DNA from: Halapricum hydrolyticum | GTDB lineage: Archaea > Halobacteriota > Halobacteria > Halobacteriales > Haloarculaceae | NCBI RefSeq assembly: GCF_025517535.1 | Contig: NZ_JAOPKC010000004.1 | Span: forward strand, 118,171 to 182,170 | Direction of reading: 5' to 3' | DNA: 64,000 nucleotides | Shown: positions 42,041-52,066 of the stretch, in pieces | Position numbering within the stretch: the stretch's first letter is position 1 | How the letters are laid out: every line of letters starts with the position of its first letter | The notes under the pieces: model-generated | Told to the model about the DNA's origin: nothing | Databases searched by the model: none | Seen by the model: only the letters and a program-made list of their open reading frames with translations | Program-made: the position numbers and the translations under genes

Positions 42041-43018
42041 ATGAGCGAGGCCGAGTCTGAGTCGCGGGCGGGTCGCGAAGAGGTCTGGATCGAGAAGTAC
42101 CGACCCCAGACTCTTTCGGAGGTTGCCGGCCACGAGGGCATCATCGAACGCCTGCAGAGCTACGTCGACCGCAACGACCTGAGTCACATGTTATTTTCAG
42201 GACCTGCAGGGACAGGAAAAACCACGTCCGCCATGGCTATCGCCCGGGAACTGTACGGCGAGGACTGGCAGGACAATTTCCTGGAGCTGAACGCTTCCGA
42301 CCAGCGCGGGATCGATGTCGTCCGCGACCGTGTCAAGTCCTTCGCGCGCACTTCTTTCGGCGGCTACGAGTATCGAATTATATTCCTTGATGAGGCCGAC
42401 GCACTCACTTCCGAGGCCCAGTCAGCACTCCGTCGGACGATGGAGCAGTTCTCGAACAACGTTCGGTTCATCCTCTCGTGTAACTACTCCAGTCAGATCA
42501 TCGACCCGATCCAGTCTCGCTGTGCCGTCTTTCGGTTCTCGCCGCTTTCCGACGAGGCGATCGAGGAGCAGATCCACCGGATCGCCGAGGCCGAAGGCAT
42601 CGAGGTCACCGACGACGGCGTCGACGCGCTCGTCTACGTCGCCGGCGGGGATATGCGAAAGGCGATCAACGGTCTCCAGGCCGCTTCCGTGACCGGGAAC
42701 GTCGTCGACGAGGACGCAGTCTTCGAGATCACCTCGACGGCTCGCCCCGAGGAGATCACCGCGATGGTCGAGCAGGCTCTGGACGGCGACTTCACTGCCG
42801 CGCGCTCGGAACTCGATCGACTGTTGACCGACCAGGGAATCGCCGGCGGGGACGTCCTCGATCAGATCCATCGCTCGGTCTGGGAGTTCGACGTCGGCGA
42901 CGAGGCCGCCGTGCGCATCCTCGATCGCGTCGGCGAGGCCGACTACCGGATCACCGAAGGGGCGAACGAGCGCATCCAACTCGAAGCACTGCTGGCGTCG
43001 CTGGCGCTGGAAGAGTGA
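42041..43018 (+). CDS. rfcA: Replication factor C small subunit
   Basis: Clamp-loader ATPase that places PCNA on DNA. 325 residues from the ATG at 42041; the upstream part of the frame overlaps the samp2 promoter. EVWIEKYRPQTLSEVAGHE start, Walker A GPAGTGKTT (about 55-63), Walker B FLDEADAL, sensor CNYSSQII, and SRC arginine finger in QSRCAVFRF. C-terminal collar domain follows (about 235-325). No intein is present, although haloarchaeal rfcA genes sometimes carry one. Confidence 0.97.
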   Translation: MSEAESESRAGREEVWIEKYRPQTLSEVAGHEGIIERLQSYVDRNDLSHMLFSGPAGTGKTTSAMAIARELYGEDWQDNFLELNASDQRGIDVVRDRVKSFARTSFGGYEYRIIFLDEADALTSEAQSALRRTMEQFSNNVRFILSCNYSSQIIDPIQSRCAVFRFSPLSDEAIEEQIHRIAEAEGIEVTDDGVDALVYVAGGDMRKAINGLQAASVTGNVVDEDAVFEITSTARPEEITAMVEQALDGDFTAARSELDRLLTDQGIAGGDVLDQIHRSVWEFDVGDEAAVRILDRVGEADYRITEGANERIQLEALLASLALEE

Positions 43019-43093
43019 GGTCGAGCCCGAACACGCGCCCGTGAGGTACCTCGGGGCTTGTCCCCGGGACACTCGCCCTGTTCTGTCCGTCGA

Positions 43094-45226
43094 TCACCGC
43101 GCCCGGAGCACGGCTGCGTTTTCGACTGTGGCGACGCTGTCTTCGGTGGCCACTGGCTCGCCAGTGACGACGTCCGTCTCCGCGACCGCTTCAGGGAGTT
43201 CGACTTCGGCGGTCCCGTCACCGAAGTGCAGAACGACCAGCAACCGCTCGTCACCGTCCCGGCCGAAGGCCGTCACCCGGTCGGGATCGCCGTCGAGGAC
43301 CGTACACTCGACCGGCTCGACGTCGCCGTCGATCAGCGCCGGCGTCGACTCCCTGGTCTCGATCAGCGCCCGGACGTATCGGGCCAGTTCGCGATCGCCG
43401 CTCACCCAGTTCATGTCCGCTCGCGTCTCCGTCAGGCCGGTTTCCTGTCCGTAGTAGACCATCGGGACGCCGGGTAGCGTGAACGTCGCCGTCACGGCCG
43501 TGAGGAGCGCGTCTCGACCACACTCCTCGAGATAGCGGTCCTCGTCGTGGTTGTCGACGTAGCGCATCGGGACGTAGTCCTCGCGGATCCCGTCGACGGC
43601 GGGGCTTTCGGCGACGTCGAGCAGGTCGTCGGCCGGTCGCTCGCCGCGGCCGATCTCCCGGAGGCCGTAGTAGTGACCGGTGTCGTAGTGCATGTCGAAC
43701 TCCAATTCGCCGCCATGTGGATCGCGTGGGACCGTCTCGTCAAGCAACAGGAAGTCGCCGTCGAAGGCGCTGTGTTCGTCTCTGACGCGCTTGCGGACTT
43801 CCTTCCAGAAGCCGTGGGGGACGCCCCAGGCGACGTCACACCGGAACCCGTCGACCACCTCGGCCCACTCGTCGACGACGTCGAGGACGTGTTCCCGGAC
43901 CGCGAGCGAATCGTAGTTCAGGTTCGGCAGCGTCCACCAGTCGAAGTAGTGATCGTAGACCTGCTCGACCTCGCCGGTCGATTCCTCGCGGATCCGTTCG
44001 GAGACGAACACCTCTTCGGTGTCCTGCCAGGTGTACCACCCGGCGTACTCGGAGACGCCGCGGGCGCTCTGCTGGAAGGCCGGGTGTTCGCGAGCGGTAT
44101 GGTTGACTACGAGGTCGAACAGGACGTGGATGCCGGCGTCGTGGCAGGCCGCGACGAACGACTCGAAGTCTTCCCGGGTTCCGAGATCCGGTGCGACGTC
44201 GAAGTAGTCGACGATGTCGTACCCGTGGGGGCCGTGCTCGGCGTCGTCGCCCATCGCCGCGCTCCGGGATTCGAGGACCGGCGTCAGCCAGAGCATGTCG
44301 ATCCCCAGCCACTCCAGGTAGGGAACCCGCTCTTCGAGACGCTCGAACGTGACGCCGCTATCGCCGACGAACGACCGCACGAAAATCTCGTACATCGTCG
44401 CGCCCTCCAGCCACTCCGGGGGCTCGTTTGGCCGCTCGACGGTCCCGTCCGCCTCGATCCGGACGGTGTCGCTGACGCCGGGCCGCTGGCCGACCGCGAC
44501 CGCGTGAACTCGGAGCCGCTCGTCGATCGCCGCCAGCGGACAGCGAGCCTCGTGACCGGCCACTTCGAATTGATCCTCGCCCGGTGCGCGTAGCGCCTCC
44601 CGGTCCCTGTCGTCGACGTAGAACTCGACGGACAGGTCCTCTGGATCGGTGTCGCTGTGCGGGCCGGGCATCGCGTCGGCCTCGATCACGACCTCCTCGC
44701 CGTCGGGTCCAGACTCGATCCGGGCGTCCAGCCGAACTCGCGGCCGTTCGGGGCCGTCGACAGTCGTGCTCCCCCAGTCACCTCCCATGAAGTCGTCGCC
44801 GACGGTGATCGCGTAGTTGTACCGGCCTGGAGGAACCGAGTCCTCGAAGACGTAGGTCTCCTCGACCAGCTCGGGCTGTAGCTCCCCGACGACGAAGTCG
44901 TTGAACGTCGTGGTGACCCAGACGTCTTCCGGATCGTGTTCGGGCAGCTCGTCAGCGTCGCACTCCACTCGGAACGGCTGGGTGACGTCCTCGGAGGCTC
45001 TGACGGTCAGGTCGTGTCGCCCGTCGGGCGCGTCGAGTTCGAGCTGATAGACCCCCGGCTCGTCCGGAACGAGATGTTCGACTGGATCATCCCCGACGGA
45101 CGCGTCGCTGTCGGTCGGTCGGTCGCGAAGCGTCCACGAGAAGTTCGCCCCGGGATCCGGACGGCGCGGCGCGAGTTCGACGTCGGTGCCGACGGTGACG
45201 AATCGTGGGGGGCCAGGATGGTGCAC
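43094..45226 (-). CDS. GH13 alpha-amylase / alpha-glucosidase family enzyme
   Basis: 710 residues from GTG at 45226. A N-terminal beta-sandwich part (about 1-270) with a glycogen-binding-like module (FNDFVVGEL, PPGRYNYAITVG) precedes the (beta/alpha)8 domain. Conserved regions: I DLVVNHTA, II GFRCDVAWG (nucleophile Asp near 464), III LLLDETVP (acid Glu near 494), IV YVDNHDED (Asp near 557). No signal peptide, so an intracellular enzyme for maltodextrin or glycogen-like glucans. Substrate specificity cannot be settled. Convergent with rfcA. Confidence 0.9.
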   Translation of the reverse strand: MHHPGPPRFVTVGTDVELAPRRPDPGANFSWTLRDRPTDSDASVGDDPVEHLVPDEPGVYQLELDAPDGRHDLTVRASEDVTQPFRVECDADELPEHDPEDVWVTTTFNDFVVGELQPELVEETYVFEDSVPPGRYNYAITVGDDFMGGDWGSTTVDGPERPRVRLDARIESGPDGEEVVIEADAMPGPHSDTDPEDLSVEFYVDDRDREALRAPGEDQFEVAGHEARCPLAAIDERLRVHAVAVGQRPGVSDTVRIEADGTVERPNEPPEWLEGATMYEIFVRSFVGDSGVTFERLEERVPYLEWLGIDMLWLTPVLESRSAAMGDDAEHGPHGYDIVDYFDVAPDLGTREDFESFVAACHDAGIHVLFDLVVNHTAREHPAFQQSARGVSEYAGWYTWQDTEEVFVSERIREESTGEVEQVYDHYFDWWTLPNLNYDSLAVREHVLDVVDEWAEVVDGFRCDVAWGVPHGFWKEVRKRVRDEHSAFDGDFLLLDETVPRDPHGGELEFDMHYDTGHYYGLREIGRGERPADDLLDVAESPAVDGIREDYVPMRYVDNHDEDRYLEECGRDALLTAVTATFTLPGVPMVYYGQETGLTETRADMNWVSGDRELARYVRALIETRESTPALIDGDVEPVECTVLDGDPDRVTAFGRDGDERLLVVLHFGDGTAEVELPEAVAETDVVTGEPVATEDSVATVENAAVLRAR

Positions 45227-45283
45227 ACGTCCATGCTGTCGTGTGGTTCACTTACCTCTTTCTCGACTGTCCGTGTCCGGCGG

Positions 45284-45883
45284 TTACTCGATCGCTTCCG
45301 GTTCGAACTGCCGGACGACGACGAGCAGCGTCCCCACCAACAGCAGGACTGACACGGGAAGCAGGAACTGGAACGCCGTCAGGAGCGTACTCGACGCCTG
45401 GATGCCGAACGCGATGAGCACGATCGGGCCACAGCAGGCGCTTCCCGAGAGGACGGCCGGAACGCCCGCCAGCAACGGTGCCGAGGATTCGCCGACTCCA
45501 CACGAGGCGGGCTGTCGCCAGGCGACCGTCGTCACCGCCAGATTCAGCCCGACCAGCAGGGCCACGCCGAGGCCCAGGACGGTGTTGAACGAGAACAGGT
45601 ACGTCAGCGGGCCGATCCGGACGCGCGCGACCGGTTCGAACGACAGCGGCCCGAGCGCGGGCTGGAAGAGCCGCCCGAGCGGATCGGCGACGACGAACAC
45701 GTCGTACCCGCCCAGTCCGGGTACGAGATGGCCGATCGCCCAGAGGTAGATCACTAGATAACCGACCGTCGTCGCGAGGAGGACGCTCCTCCCGTCCCGC
45801 CGTCGGACGGTCAGATCGATCCCGGCCCGCGTCCGCGCGAACGTGGATTCGACTGCTGTTCTCGGAGTGGCGGTTTCAGACAT
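45284..45883 (-). CDS. Four-helix membrane protein with a SACCGP motif
   Basis: 199 residues. Hydrophobic segments at about 35-55, 85-115, 135-160 and 165-190. The third begins GVPAVLSGSACCGPIVLIAFG, a vicinal Cys pair before Gly-Pro at a helix start, as in MerT-like and thiol-carrying membrane proteins. Overlaps the DUF3179 gene start-to-stop by 8 bp, so it is translated with it. Possible role in moving thiol or metal across the membrane; not recognised as a named family. Confidence 0.75.
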   Translation of the reverse strand: MSETATPRTAVESTFARTRAGIDLTVRRRDGRSVLLATTVGYLVIYLWAIGHLVPGLGGYDVFVVADPLGRLFQPALGPLSFEPVARVRIGPLTYLFSFNTVLGLGVALLVGLNLAVTTVAWRQPASCGVGESSAPLLAGVPAVLSGSACCGPIVLIAFGIQASSTLLTAFQFLLPVSVLLLVGTLLVVVRQFEPEAIE

Positions 45884-47039
45884 GGACGCTCGTCCAGGGG
45901 TAGAAGCCGCTCCAGGCGAACCACATGGCGTCGAACGCGTGGATCCGCTGTAGCGGCAGGTTCTCGGGTCGGTAGTCGGTTCCGTCCGCGGCAGTGACTG
46001 TCGCTCCGTCGTGGTCGAACTCGCGTCGCTCGGGGTTCAGATAGACGTACCCCGTTTCGAGCCGCGGGTCGGCGACGGCGAGGGTGGGCGTCTCACAGAG
46101 TCGCCCCGTCATCACGCCCGCCTCGAGCAGGGCTTCCTTGCCGAAAGCGACGGCCCCGGCCGGCGTCCGGGCGCCGATGAACACTCGCTTGGGGTGAAAC
46201 CGGTCGTCCGGATTGAGCCGGGCGAACGGCGTCGATCCTCCCTTGTAGTGCCCGCTCGGTGGGTTGTACGAGCCGTACGGGTCTCGGCCGTAGTTGCGCG
46301 CGTATCCCGTGTCGGTCGTCAGGACCCGCGTCTCCGGATGGTGGGTTCGCCACCGCTCCCAGCTCGTCCAGACCAGCCGGACCTCCCGGAGGGATACCGT
46401 CGGCGGGTCCTCGTTCCACGGTCCCGGGATCGCCGTCGCCAGCACCTGGGGCCACCAGGCTTCGCTCACGCGGTCGTACATCACGAGGTTGTTGTTGATG
46501 AGCCGCCCGGAGACGCCGAAGGTCGTCTCGCCGCGGTCGAACCCCAGCACCGTTCCGGTCAGCGGGCAGTACGTGACCGCGAGCGACTGGTCGCCGACGG
46601 TGTCGTTGACGATCTCGTGGTGGACGAGAACCTTCTGGGGGTAGGCCTTCGCGACGTCGTCGCGGACGATCCCGAACACTGGATCGCCCTCGGAGAGGAA
46701 CCCGACCGAACCCGCGTTCGCGAACGACGGATCGTCGATCGAGGGAATACCGTCTTTGGGTGGCCCGCCGGAGCGCGCCTCCTGCCGGAGTGCCGACGGG
46801 GATCGCGGCAGCGGCAACCGTTCGCTGGCGGAGGGGACTGCTGGCGGCTGCTGGCCCGCGTCCGTCCTCTCGATCGGCTCGGCACAGCCGGTCGAGTCCG
46901 CCGCCCCTGTCGTCCCGGCTCCGTCGGCGGATACCCCGTCGGGGTCGTAGTTCCCGTACCCGTCGTTGACGGACCCACAGCCGGCGAGAGCAGCGACGCC
47001 CCCGGCGGCGAGGTAGCGTCTCCTCGTGATACGGCTCAT
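45876..47039 (-). CDS. DUF3179 domain Tat lipoprotein
   Basis: 387 residues. The N-terminus RRRYLAAGGVAALAGC combines a twin-Arg motif and a lipobox with Cys21, so it is exported folded and lipid-anchored. The DUF3179 region (about 100-385) shows its marks: VFGIVRDDVAKAYP, VTYCPLTGTVLGFDR, TFGVSGRLINNNLVMYDR and SWERWRTHHPETRVL. DUF3179 proteins carry a conserved Cys in VTYCPLTG and are of unknown function. Cotranscribed with the SACCGP membrane protein. Confidence 0.9.
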   Translation of the reverse strand: MSRITRRRYLAAGGVAALAGCGSVNDGYGNYDPDGVSADGAGTTGAADSTGCAEPIERTDAGQQPPAVPSASERLPLPRSPSALRQEARSGGPPKDGIPSIDDPSFANAGSVGFLSEGDPVFGIVRDDVAKAYPQKVLVHHEIVNDTVGDQSLAVTYCPLTGTVLGFDRGETTFGVSGRLINNNLVMYDRVSEAWWPQVLATAIPGPWNEDPPTVSLREVRLVWTSWERWRTHHPETRVLTTDTGYARNYGRDPYGSYNPPSGHYKGGSTPFARLNPDDRFHPKRVFIGARTPAGAVAFGKEALLEAGVMTGRLCETPTLAVADPRLETGYVYLNPERREFDHDGATVTAADGTDYRPENLPLQRIHAFDAMWFAWSGFYPWTSVHV

Positions 47040-47183
47040 GTATTACCACAGGCGTGGAACAGTATTAACGATTAAGCGATTGTGTATCCCGGACGCACGA
47101 ACTGAAATTGGTATCGGTTACTCTATCGCGTCGTGGGACGCCAACGGAACTGATTTAGGCGCGGACCGGGCAAGAGTACGCTA

Positions 47184-49970
47184 ATGAGCGACCTCACCGA
47201 GGAATACCGGCTCGAGTATTTCGACGAGCACGGGTTCCATCGCAAGGAGTGTTCGGAGTGTGGGGATCACTTCTGGACGCTCGATGCCGATCGGGAGACC
47301 TGCGGGGAGCCGCCGTGTGACGAGTACAGCTTCATCGACGACCCCGGATTCGAGTCGGAACTCGACCTGGGGGAGATGCGCGAGGCGTTCCTCTCGTACT
47401 TCGAGGACCGCGATCATACGCGGATCGAGCCCTATCCCGTCGCCGCCAATCGCTGGCGCGACGACGTCTTGCTCACGCAGGCGTCGATTTACGACTTCCA
47501 GCCGCTGGTCACGTCGGGCGAGACGCCGCCGCCGGCGAACCCGCTGTGTATCAGCCAGCCCTGCATCCGCATGCAGGACATCGACAACGTGGGCAAGACG
47601 GGACGGCACACCATGGCCTTCGAGATGATGGCCCACCACGCGTTCAACGCCAAAGAGGACGTCGACGAGTACGCCTACGAGGGCGAGGTCTACTGGAAAG
47701 AGGAGACCGTCGAGTACTGCATGGGGCTGTTCGAGGAACTGGGTGCCGATCTCGAGGAACTCACACTCATCGAGGATCCGTGGGTCGGCGGTGGCAACGC
47801 CGGCCCCGCCTTCGAGGTCATCTACAAGGGTGCGGAACTGGCGACGCTCGTCTTCATGCAGTTCGAGCAGGATCCCGACGGCGACTACGAGATGAAAGAC
47901 GGAAACACCTACTCGGAGATGGACACCTACATCGTCGACACCGGCTACGGTCTCGAGCGGTGGACCTGGGTCTCACAGGGGACGCCGACCGTCTACGAGG
48001 CCGTCTATCCGGAGATGATCGACTTCCTCACCGACAACGCGGGCATCGACTACACCGACGAGGAACGAGCGATCGTCAACGACGCCGCCCGGCTGTCGGG
48101 CAACCTCGACATCGACGACGTCGACGACGTTGAGGCCGCTCGCGGGGAGATCGCGGATCGGCTGGGCGTCGACGTCGACCGCCTGCGCGAGCTGGTCGAA
48201 CCGCTGGAGACGATCTACGCCATCGCCGATCACTCCCGGACGCTGGCGTACATGCTGGGCGACGGGATCGTCCCCAGCAACGTCGGGACGGGCTATCTCG
48301 CCCGGATGGTACTGCGCCGTACGAAGCGACTGGTCGATACGGTCGGCGTCGACGCGCCACTCGACGAACTCGTCGATATGCAGGCCGAGCGGCTCGGATA
48401 TACCAACCGGGACACGATTCGCGACATCGTCCGTACGGAGGTCGAGAAGTACCGCGAGACGCTCGATCGTGGGGGCCGACGCGTCCGCCAGCTGGCCGAG
48501 GCGTACGCCGACTCCGGCGAACCGATCCCCGAGGACGAACTGATCGAACTGTACGACTCCCACGGGATCCAGCCCGACATGGTCGAGGAGATCGCCGACG
48601 AACACGACGTCGCGGTCGAGACGCCAGACGACTTCTACGCGCTGGTGGCCGATCGCCACGAAGAGGGCGACGAGACCGCACGCGAGGACTCGGGGATGCC
48701 CTACGACGATCGGCTGGCCGAGTTGCCGGAGACGGATCGGCTCTACTACGAGGACCAGCAGCGCACCGACTTCGAGGCGATGGTGCTCGAGGTGTTCGAT
48801 CGGGAGGACGGCAACTACGACGTGGTGCTCGATCAGACGATGTTCTATCCCGAGGGCGGTGGCCAGCCGCCGGACCACGGCACGCTCTCGACCGACGACG
48901 TCACGGCCGAGGTCGTCGACACGCAGATCTCCGACGGCGTGATCGTCCACACGGCGACCGACGACCCCGGAAAAGGTGAGTTCGTCCGCGGCCAGATCGA
49001 CGCGACGCGCCGCCGCCGGCTCATGCGTCACCACACGGCGACTCACGTCGTCATCCACAGCGCCCGGCAGGTGCTGGGTGAACACGTCCGCCAGGCCGGG
49101 GCCCAGAAGGGAACCGGGTCCGCGCGGATCGACATCCGCCACTACGAGTCGATCACCCGCGAGCAGGTCAAAGAGATCGAACACCGCGCCAACGAACTCG
49201 TCATGGAGAACGTCCCGGTCACGCAGGACTGGCCCGACCGCCACGAGGCCGAAGACGAGCACGGATTCGACCTCTACCAGGGCGGGATCCCGCCGGGCGA
49301 ACAGATCCGGATCATCAAAGTCAGCGAGGACGTCCAGGCTTGCGGTGGCACACACGTCGCCCGGACCGGCGACATCGGCGCGATCAAGATCCAGAACACC
49401 GAGCGCATCCAGGACGGCGTCATCCGGATCACGTTCGCGGCCGGCGACGCGGCCATCGACGCCACCCAGCGGACTGAGGACGCGCTCTACGAGGCCGCCG
49501 ACGTGCTGGACGTCAATCCCGAGGAAGTGCCGGAAACCGCCGAGCGGTTCTTCGAGGAGTGGAAGGCACGCGGCAAGGAGATCGAGGACCTCAAAGAGCA
49601 ACTCGCCGAGGCCCGGGCGGGCGGCGGCGCCGACGCCGAAGAGATCGAGGTCGCCGGCATCACCGCGGTGATCCAGCGGATCGACGCCGACATGGACGAA
49701 CTCCGGGCGCAGGCCAACGCCATCGTCGAACAGGGCTCGATCGCCGTCCTGGGCTCGGGAGCCGACGGCGCGACGTTCGTCGTGGGCGTCCCCGACGGCG
49801 TCGAGGTCGACGCCGGGCAGGTCGTCGGCGAACTCGCGGGGCGCGTCGGCGGCGGCGGTGGCGGCCCGCCGGACTTCGCACAGGGCGGCGGCCCCGACGC
49901 CGAGAAGCTGGACGACGCGCTCGCGCAAGCGCCCGAGATTCTCAAGACCGTCACCGCGTCCGAAGAGTGA
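47184..49970 (+). CDS. alaS: Alanyl-tRNA synthetase
   Basis: Charges tRNA-Ala; 928 residues, archaeal form with a Cys-rich N-terminal extension (KECSECGDHFW, CGEPPCDEY). Class II core: AFEMMAHHAFN and WVGGGNAGPAFEVI. The editing domain has HHTATHVV and the second metal pair in QACGGTHVARTGD, which clear mischarged Ser and Gly. C-terminal coiled coil and DHHA1 domain with GGGGGPPDFAQGGG (about 890-905). No truncation. Divergent from the DUF3179 gene. Confidence 0.97.
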   Translation: MSDLTEEYRLEYFDEHGFHRKECSECGDHFWTLDADRETCGEPPCDEYSFIDDPGFESELDLGEMREAFLSYFEDRDHTRIEPYPVAANRWRDDVLLTQASIYDFQPLVTSGETPPPANPLCISQPCIRMQDIDNVGKTGRHTMAFEMMAHHAFNAKEDVDEYAYEGEVYWKEETVEYCMGLFEELGADLEELTLIEDPWVGGGNAGPAFEVIYKGAELATLVFMQFEQDPDGDYEMKDGNTYSEMDTYIVDTGYGLERWTWVSQGTPTVYEAVYPEMIDFLTDNAGIDYTDEERAIVNDAARLSGNLDIDDVDDVEAARGEIADRLGVDVDRLRELVEPLETIYAIADHSRTLAYMLGDGIVPSNVGTGYLARMVLRRTKRLVDTVGVDAPLDELVDMQAERLGYTNRDTIRDIVRTEVEKYRETLDRGGRRVRQLAEAYADSGEPIPEDELIELYDSHGIQPDMVEEIADEHDVAVETPDDFYALVADRHEEGDETAREDSGMPYDDRLAELPETDRLYYEDQQRTDFEAMVLEVFDREDGNYDVVLDQTMFYPEGGGQPPDHGTLSTDDVTAEVVDTQISDGVIVHTATDDPGKGEFVRGQIDATRRRRLMRHHTATHVVIHSARQVLGEHVRQAGAQKGTGSARIDIRHYESITREQVKEIEHRANELVMENVPVTQDWPDRHEAEDEHGFDLYQGGIPPGEQIRIIKVSEDVQACGGTHVARTGDIGAIKIQNTERIQDGVIRITFAAGDAAIDATQRTEDALYEAADVLDVNPEEVPETAERFFEEWKARGKEIEDLKEQLAEARAGGGADAEEIEVAGITAVIQRIDADMDELRAQANAIVEQGSIAVLGSGADGATFVVGVPDGVEVDAGQVVGELAGRVGGGGGGPPDFAQGGGPDAEKLDDALAQAPEILKTVTASEE

Positions 49971-49987
49971 CTGCAGACGATCGTGCC

Positions 49988-51895
49988 TTACTGTTCGCAG
50001 AGCCTGACGGCTTGCTGTACCGGTTCCGGCCGCCCAATGAAGGTGAGATGGTCGCCTCTTTCGATCTCCTGATCGGGGTGTGGTAGCTGGCTGTTTCCGT
50101 CACGGCTGACGAGGGCGAGATGCGCGCCGTCCGGGAGTTCCGCGGAGAGCTGCGCGACCGTCATCCCGACGCGGTCGCTGTCCGTGACTTCGATCTCCTG
50201 TACGTCGCCGGTTTCGTCGAGTTCCGTCATCCAGCGGGCGATGGCAGGCCGCTCGATGAAGTTGTCCATCGACCACGCAACCGAGCGCCAACTCGGCACC
50301 GTCTCGACGTCGAGATCCTCGAACGCGTCGGTGTTCGTCGGCTCGTTCACCCGGGCGATGACGCGCTCCACGTCGAATCGGTTTTTCGCCAGTTGACTGA
50401 CCAGCATGTTGACGTCGTCGTCACCCGTCGCGACGGCGACGATCTTGGCGTTTTCGATGCCCGCGTCCTCGAGCGTGCCCCTGTCGGTCGCATCTCCCTG
50501 TCGAACGGTGTATCCACTGCCCCGGAGTCGCTCGACGACGTCCGGGTCCGAGTCGACGATCACGACTTCTTCGTCCCGATCTTCGAGTCGGTCCGCCAGT
50601 TCCTGCCCGATTCGACCACCGCCGACGATGAGCACTCGCTTGGGAATCACGTTCAGTGCCTGTGCGATGTGTCGTGCGCCACCGCCTTCAAACACGACGG
50701 TCAGGACGATGACGAGAAACACCATCCCGACGAGCGTCGTCGCTTCGGGGTTCTGCGCTGCCGGGCTCTGTGCGTTCAGTTCCAGTGCGAAAAGCGTCGC
50801 GACCGACGCGGGGATGATCCCGCGTGGCCCCATCGCACTCATGAACGCCCGTTCCCGCAACGAGAAGGTGTCCCCGACCGTACAGAGCATCACCGCGAGC
50901 GGCCGGATGGCTGCCGCGATGAGGACCGCCGCCGCCAGGCCGGCCAGCCCGAGCGTCTGGAGGTCGCTCAACGACAGCAGCGAGGCAAGCGTAATGAACA
51001 CGAAGGAGTTGACCAGCAGCGTCACGTCGCCCTTGAACTGCTCGACCGCCTCCCGGTAGGGGATGTCGAGGTTCCCGAGGACGAACCCGCCGGCCGCGAC
51101 CGCGGCGATCCCGGCTTCGGAGTGCCCGGTTCCGACGATCCCGGAGAAGAGCAACGTGTACGAGGACTCAGCGGCCCCGTAGGCGATCAGCGCGGTGACG
51201 AGCACGATCAGCCGAGCGTTCTGTGGCCCGTTGTCCGAGCGCCCCAGTCGTCGGAGGACGACCCACGCGAGTAGCGCGACGACGATCCCGACCGCGATGC
51301 CAGTCCCGAACTGCAACAGGAACCCGCTGACAACTCGCTCGACGCCGCGACGGCTGAGAACGACGTACTCGAAGGTGACGACCGCGAGGATCGCCGCCGT
51401 CACGTCGTTGACGACGCCTTCCGTCTCCAGCGCCGAAGCGACCCGCTCGCGGACCATCACGACGTCCATGATCGGCGTGATGACCGTCGGGCCAGTCGCG
51501 ACCAGCAACGATCCGACCAGCAGCGAGACGTCCCACGCCGCCCCCAGGAGATAATGGACGACGACTGTCGTTCCGACGAGCGTGACGACCGCCCCGACCG
51601 TGACGAGCCGGAGCGTCACCCGGGGTGCCTCTCGCAGCCGTTCGGCCTCGAGCGAGAACGCCCCCTCGAAGACGATGATCGCGACGCTGAGTCCGACGAT
51701 CGCCGGCAGCGCGCCGCTTGCCCCGCCGAAGACCGCCGGCGTCACGAGCCCGATTCCCTCCGGGCCGACGACGATGCCCGTGAGGATCAAAAAGAGGACA
51801 CTCGGGACTTGCAGCCTGTCAGCGAGAATCTTCGAGCCAACACCTAGTCCGGCGATGGTCGTGACGACTGTGATAATCTCGACGGTGCTGCTCAC
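49988..51895 (-). CDS. CPA-type Na+(K+)/H+ antiporter with C-terminal RCK domains
   Basis: 635 residues starting with GTG at 51895. About twelve membrane helices (1-405) with VATGPTVITPIM and EGVVNDVTAAI, the CPA1-type ion-site acidic residues (NDxTA), and MGPRGIIPASV. Then a TrkA-N domain (about 410-530; VLIVGGGRIGQELADRLED binds NAD) and a TrkA-C domain (about 555-635). Exchanges cytoplasmic Na+ or K+ for protons, gated by nucleotide. Which cation it moves cannot be read. Convergent with alaS. Confidence 0.9.
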   Translation of the reverse strand: MSSTVEIITVVTTIAGLGVGSKILADRLQVPSVLFLILTGIVVGPEGIGLVTPAVFGGASGALPAIVGLSVAIIVFEGAFSLEAERLREAPRVTLRLVTVGAVVTLVGTTVVVHYLLGAAWDVSLLVGSLLVATGPTVITPIMDVVMVRERVASALETEGVVNDVTAAILAVVTFEYVVLSRRGVERVVSGFLLQFGTGIAVGIVVALLAWVVLRRLGRSDNGPQNARLIVLVTALIAYGAAESSYTLLFSGIVGTGHSEAGIAAVAAGGFVLGNLDIPYREAVEQFKGDVTLLVNSFVFITLASLLSLSDLQTLGLAGLAAAVLIAAAIRPLAVMLCTVGDTFSLRERAFMSAMGPRGIIPASVATLFALELNAQSPAAQNPEATTLVGMVFLVIVLTVVFEGGGARHIAQALNVIPKRVLIVGGGRIGQELADRLEDRDEEVVIVDSDPDVVERLRGSGYTVRQGDATDRGTLEDAGIENAKIVAVATGDDDVNMLVSQLAKNRFDVERVIARVNEPTNTDAFEDLDVETVPSWRSVAWSMDNFIERPAIARWMTELDETGDVQEIEVTDSDRVGMTVAQLSAELPDGAHLALVSRDGNSQLPHPDQEIERGDHLTFIGRPEPVQQAVRLCEQ

Positions 51896-52066
51896 AGTCG
51901 CACCTATCTACGGGGAATCGAATCAACGTGACGACTTGCGCTTCGACCGGGTGGGGTCGCTGACCCACCGGACAAACGAGCACCCGGCGCCACTGGCCGT
52001 CAGTACCGGCGTCTCGCGTCTGTGCCTGGCAGTGCCGATATGCAACACGTCCGTGCCGGGATGCTC

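Noticed and set aside
47973..49928. 651-codon open frame on the minus strand
   Set aside because: Fully antisense to alaS, whose motifs are complete; long antisense frames are common in GC-rich haloarchaeal DNA. The same applies to frames at 3182-4750, 6926-8353, 18855-20342, 25809-28916 and 56637-58022.
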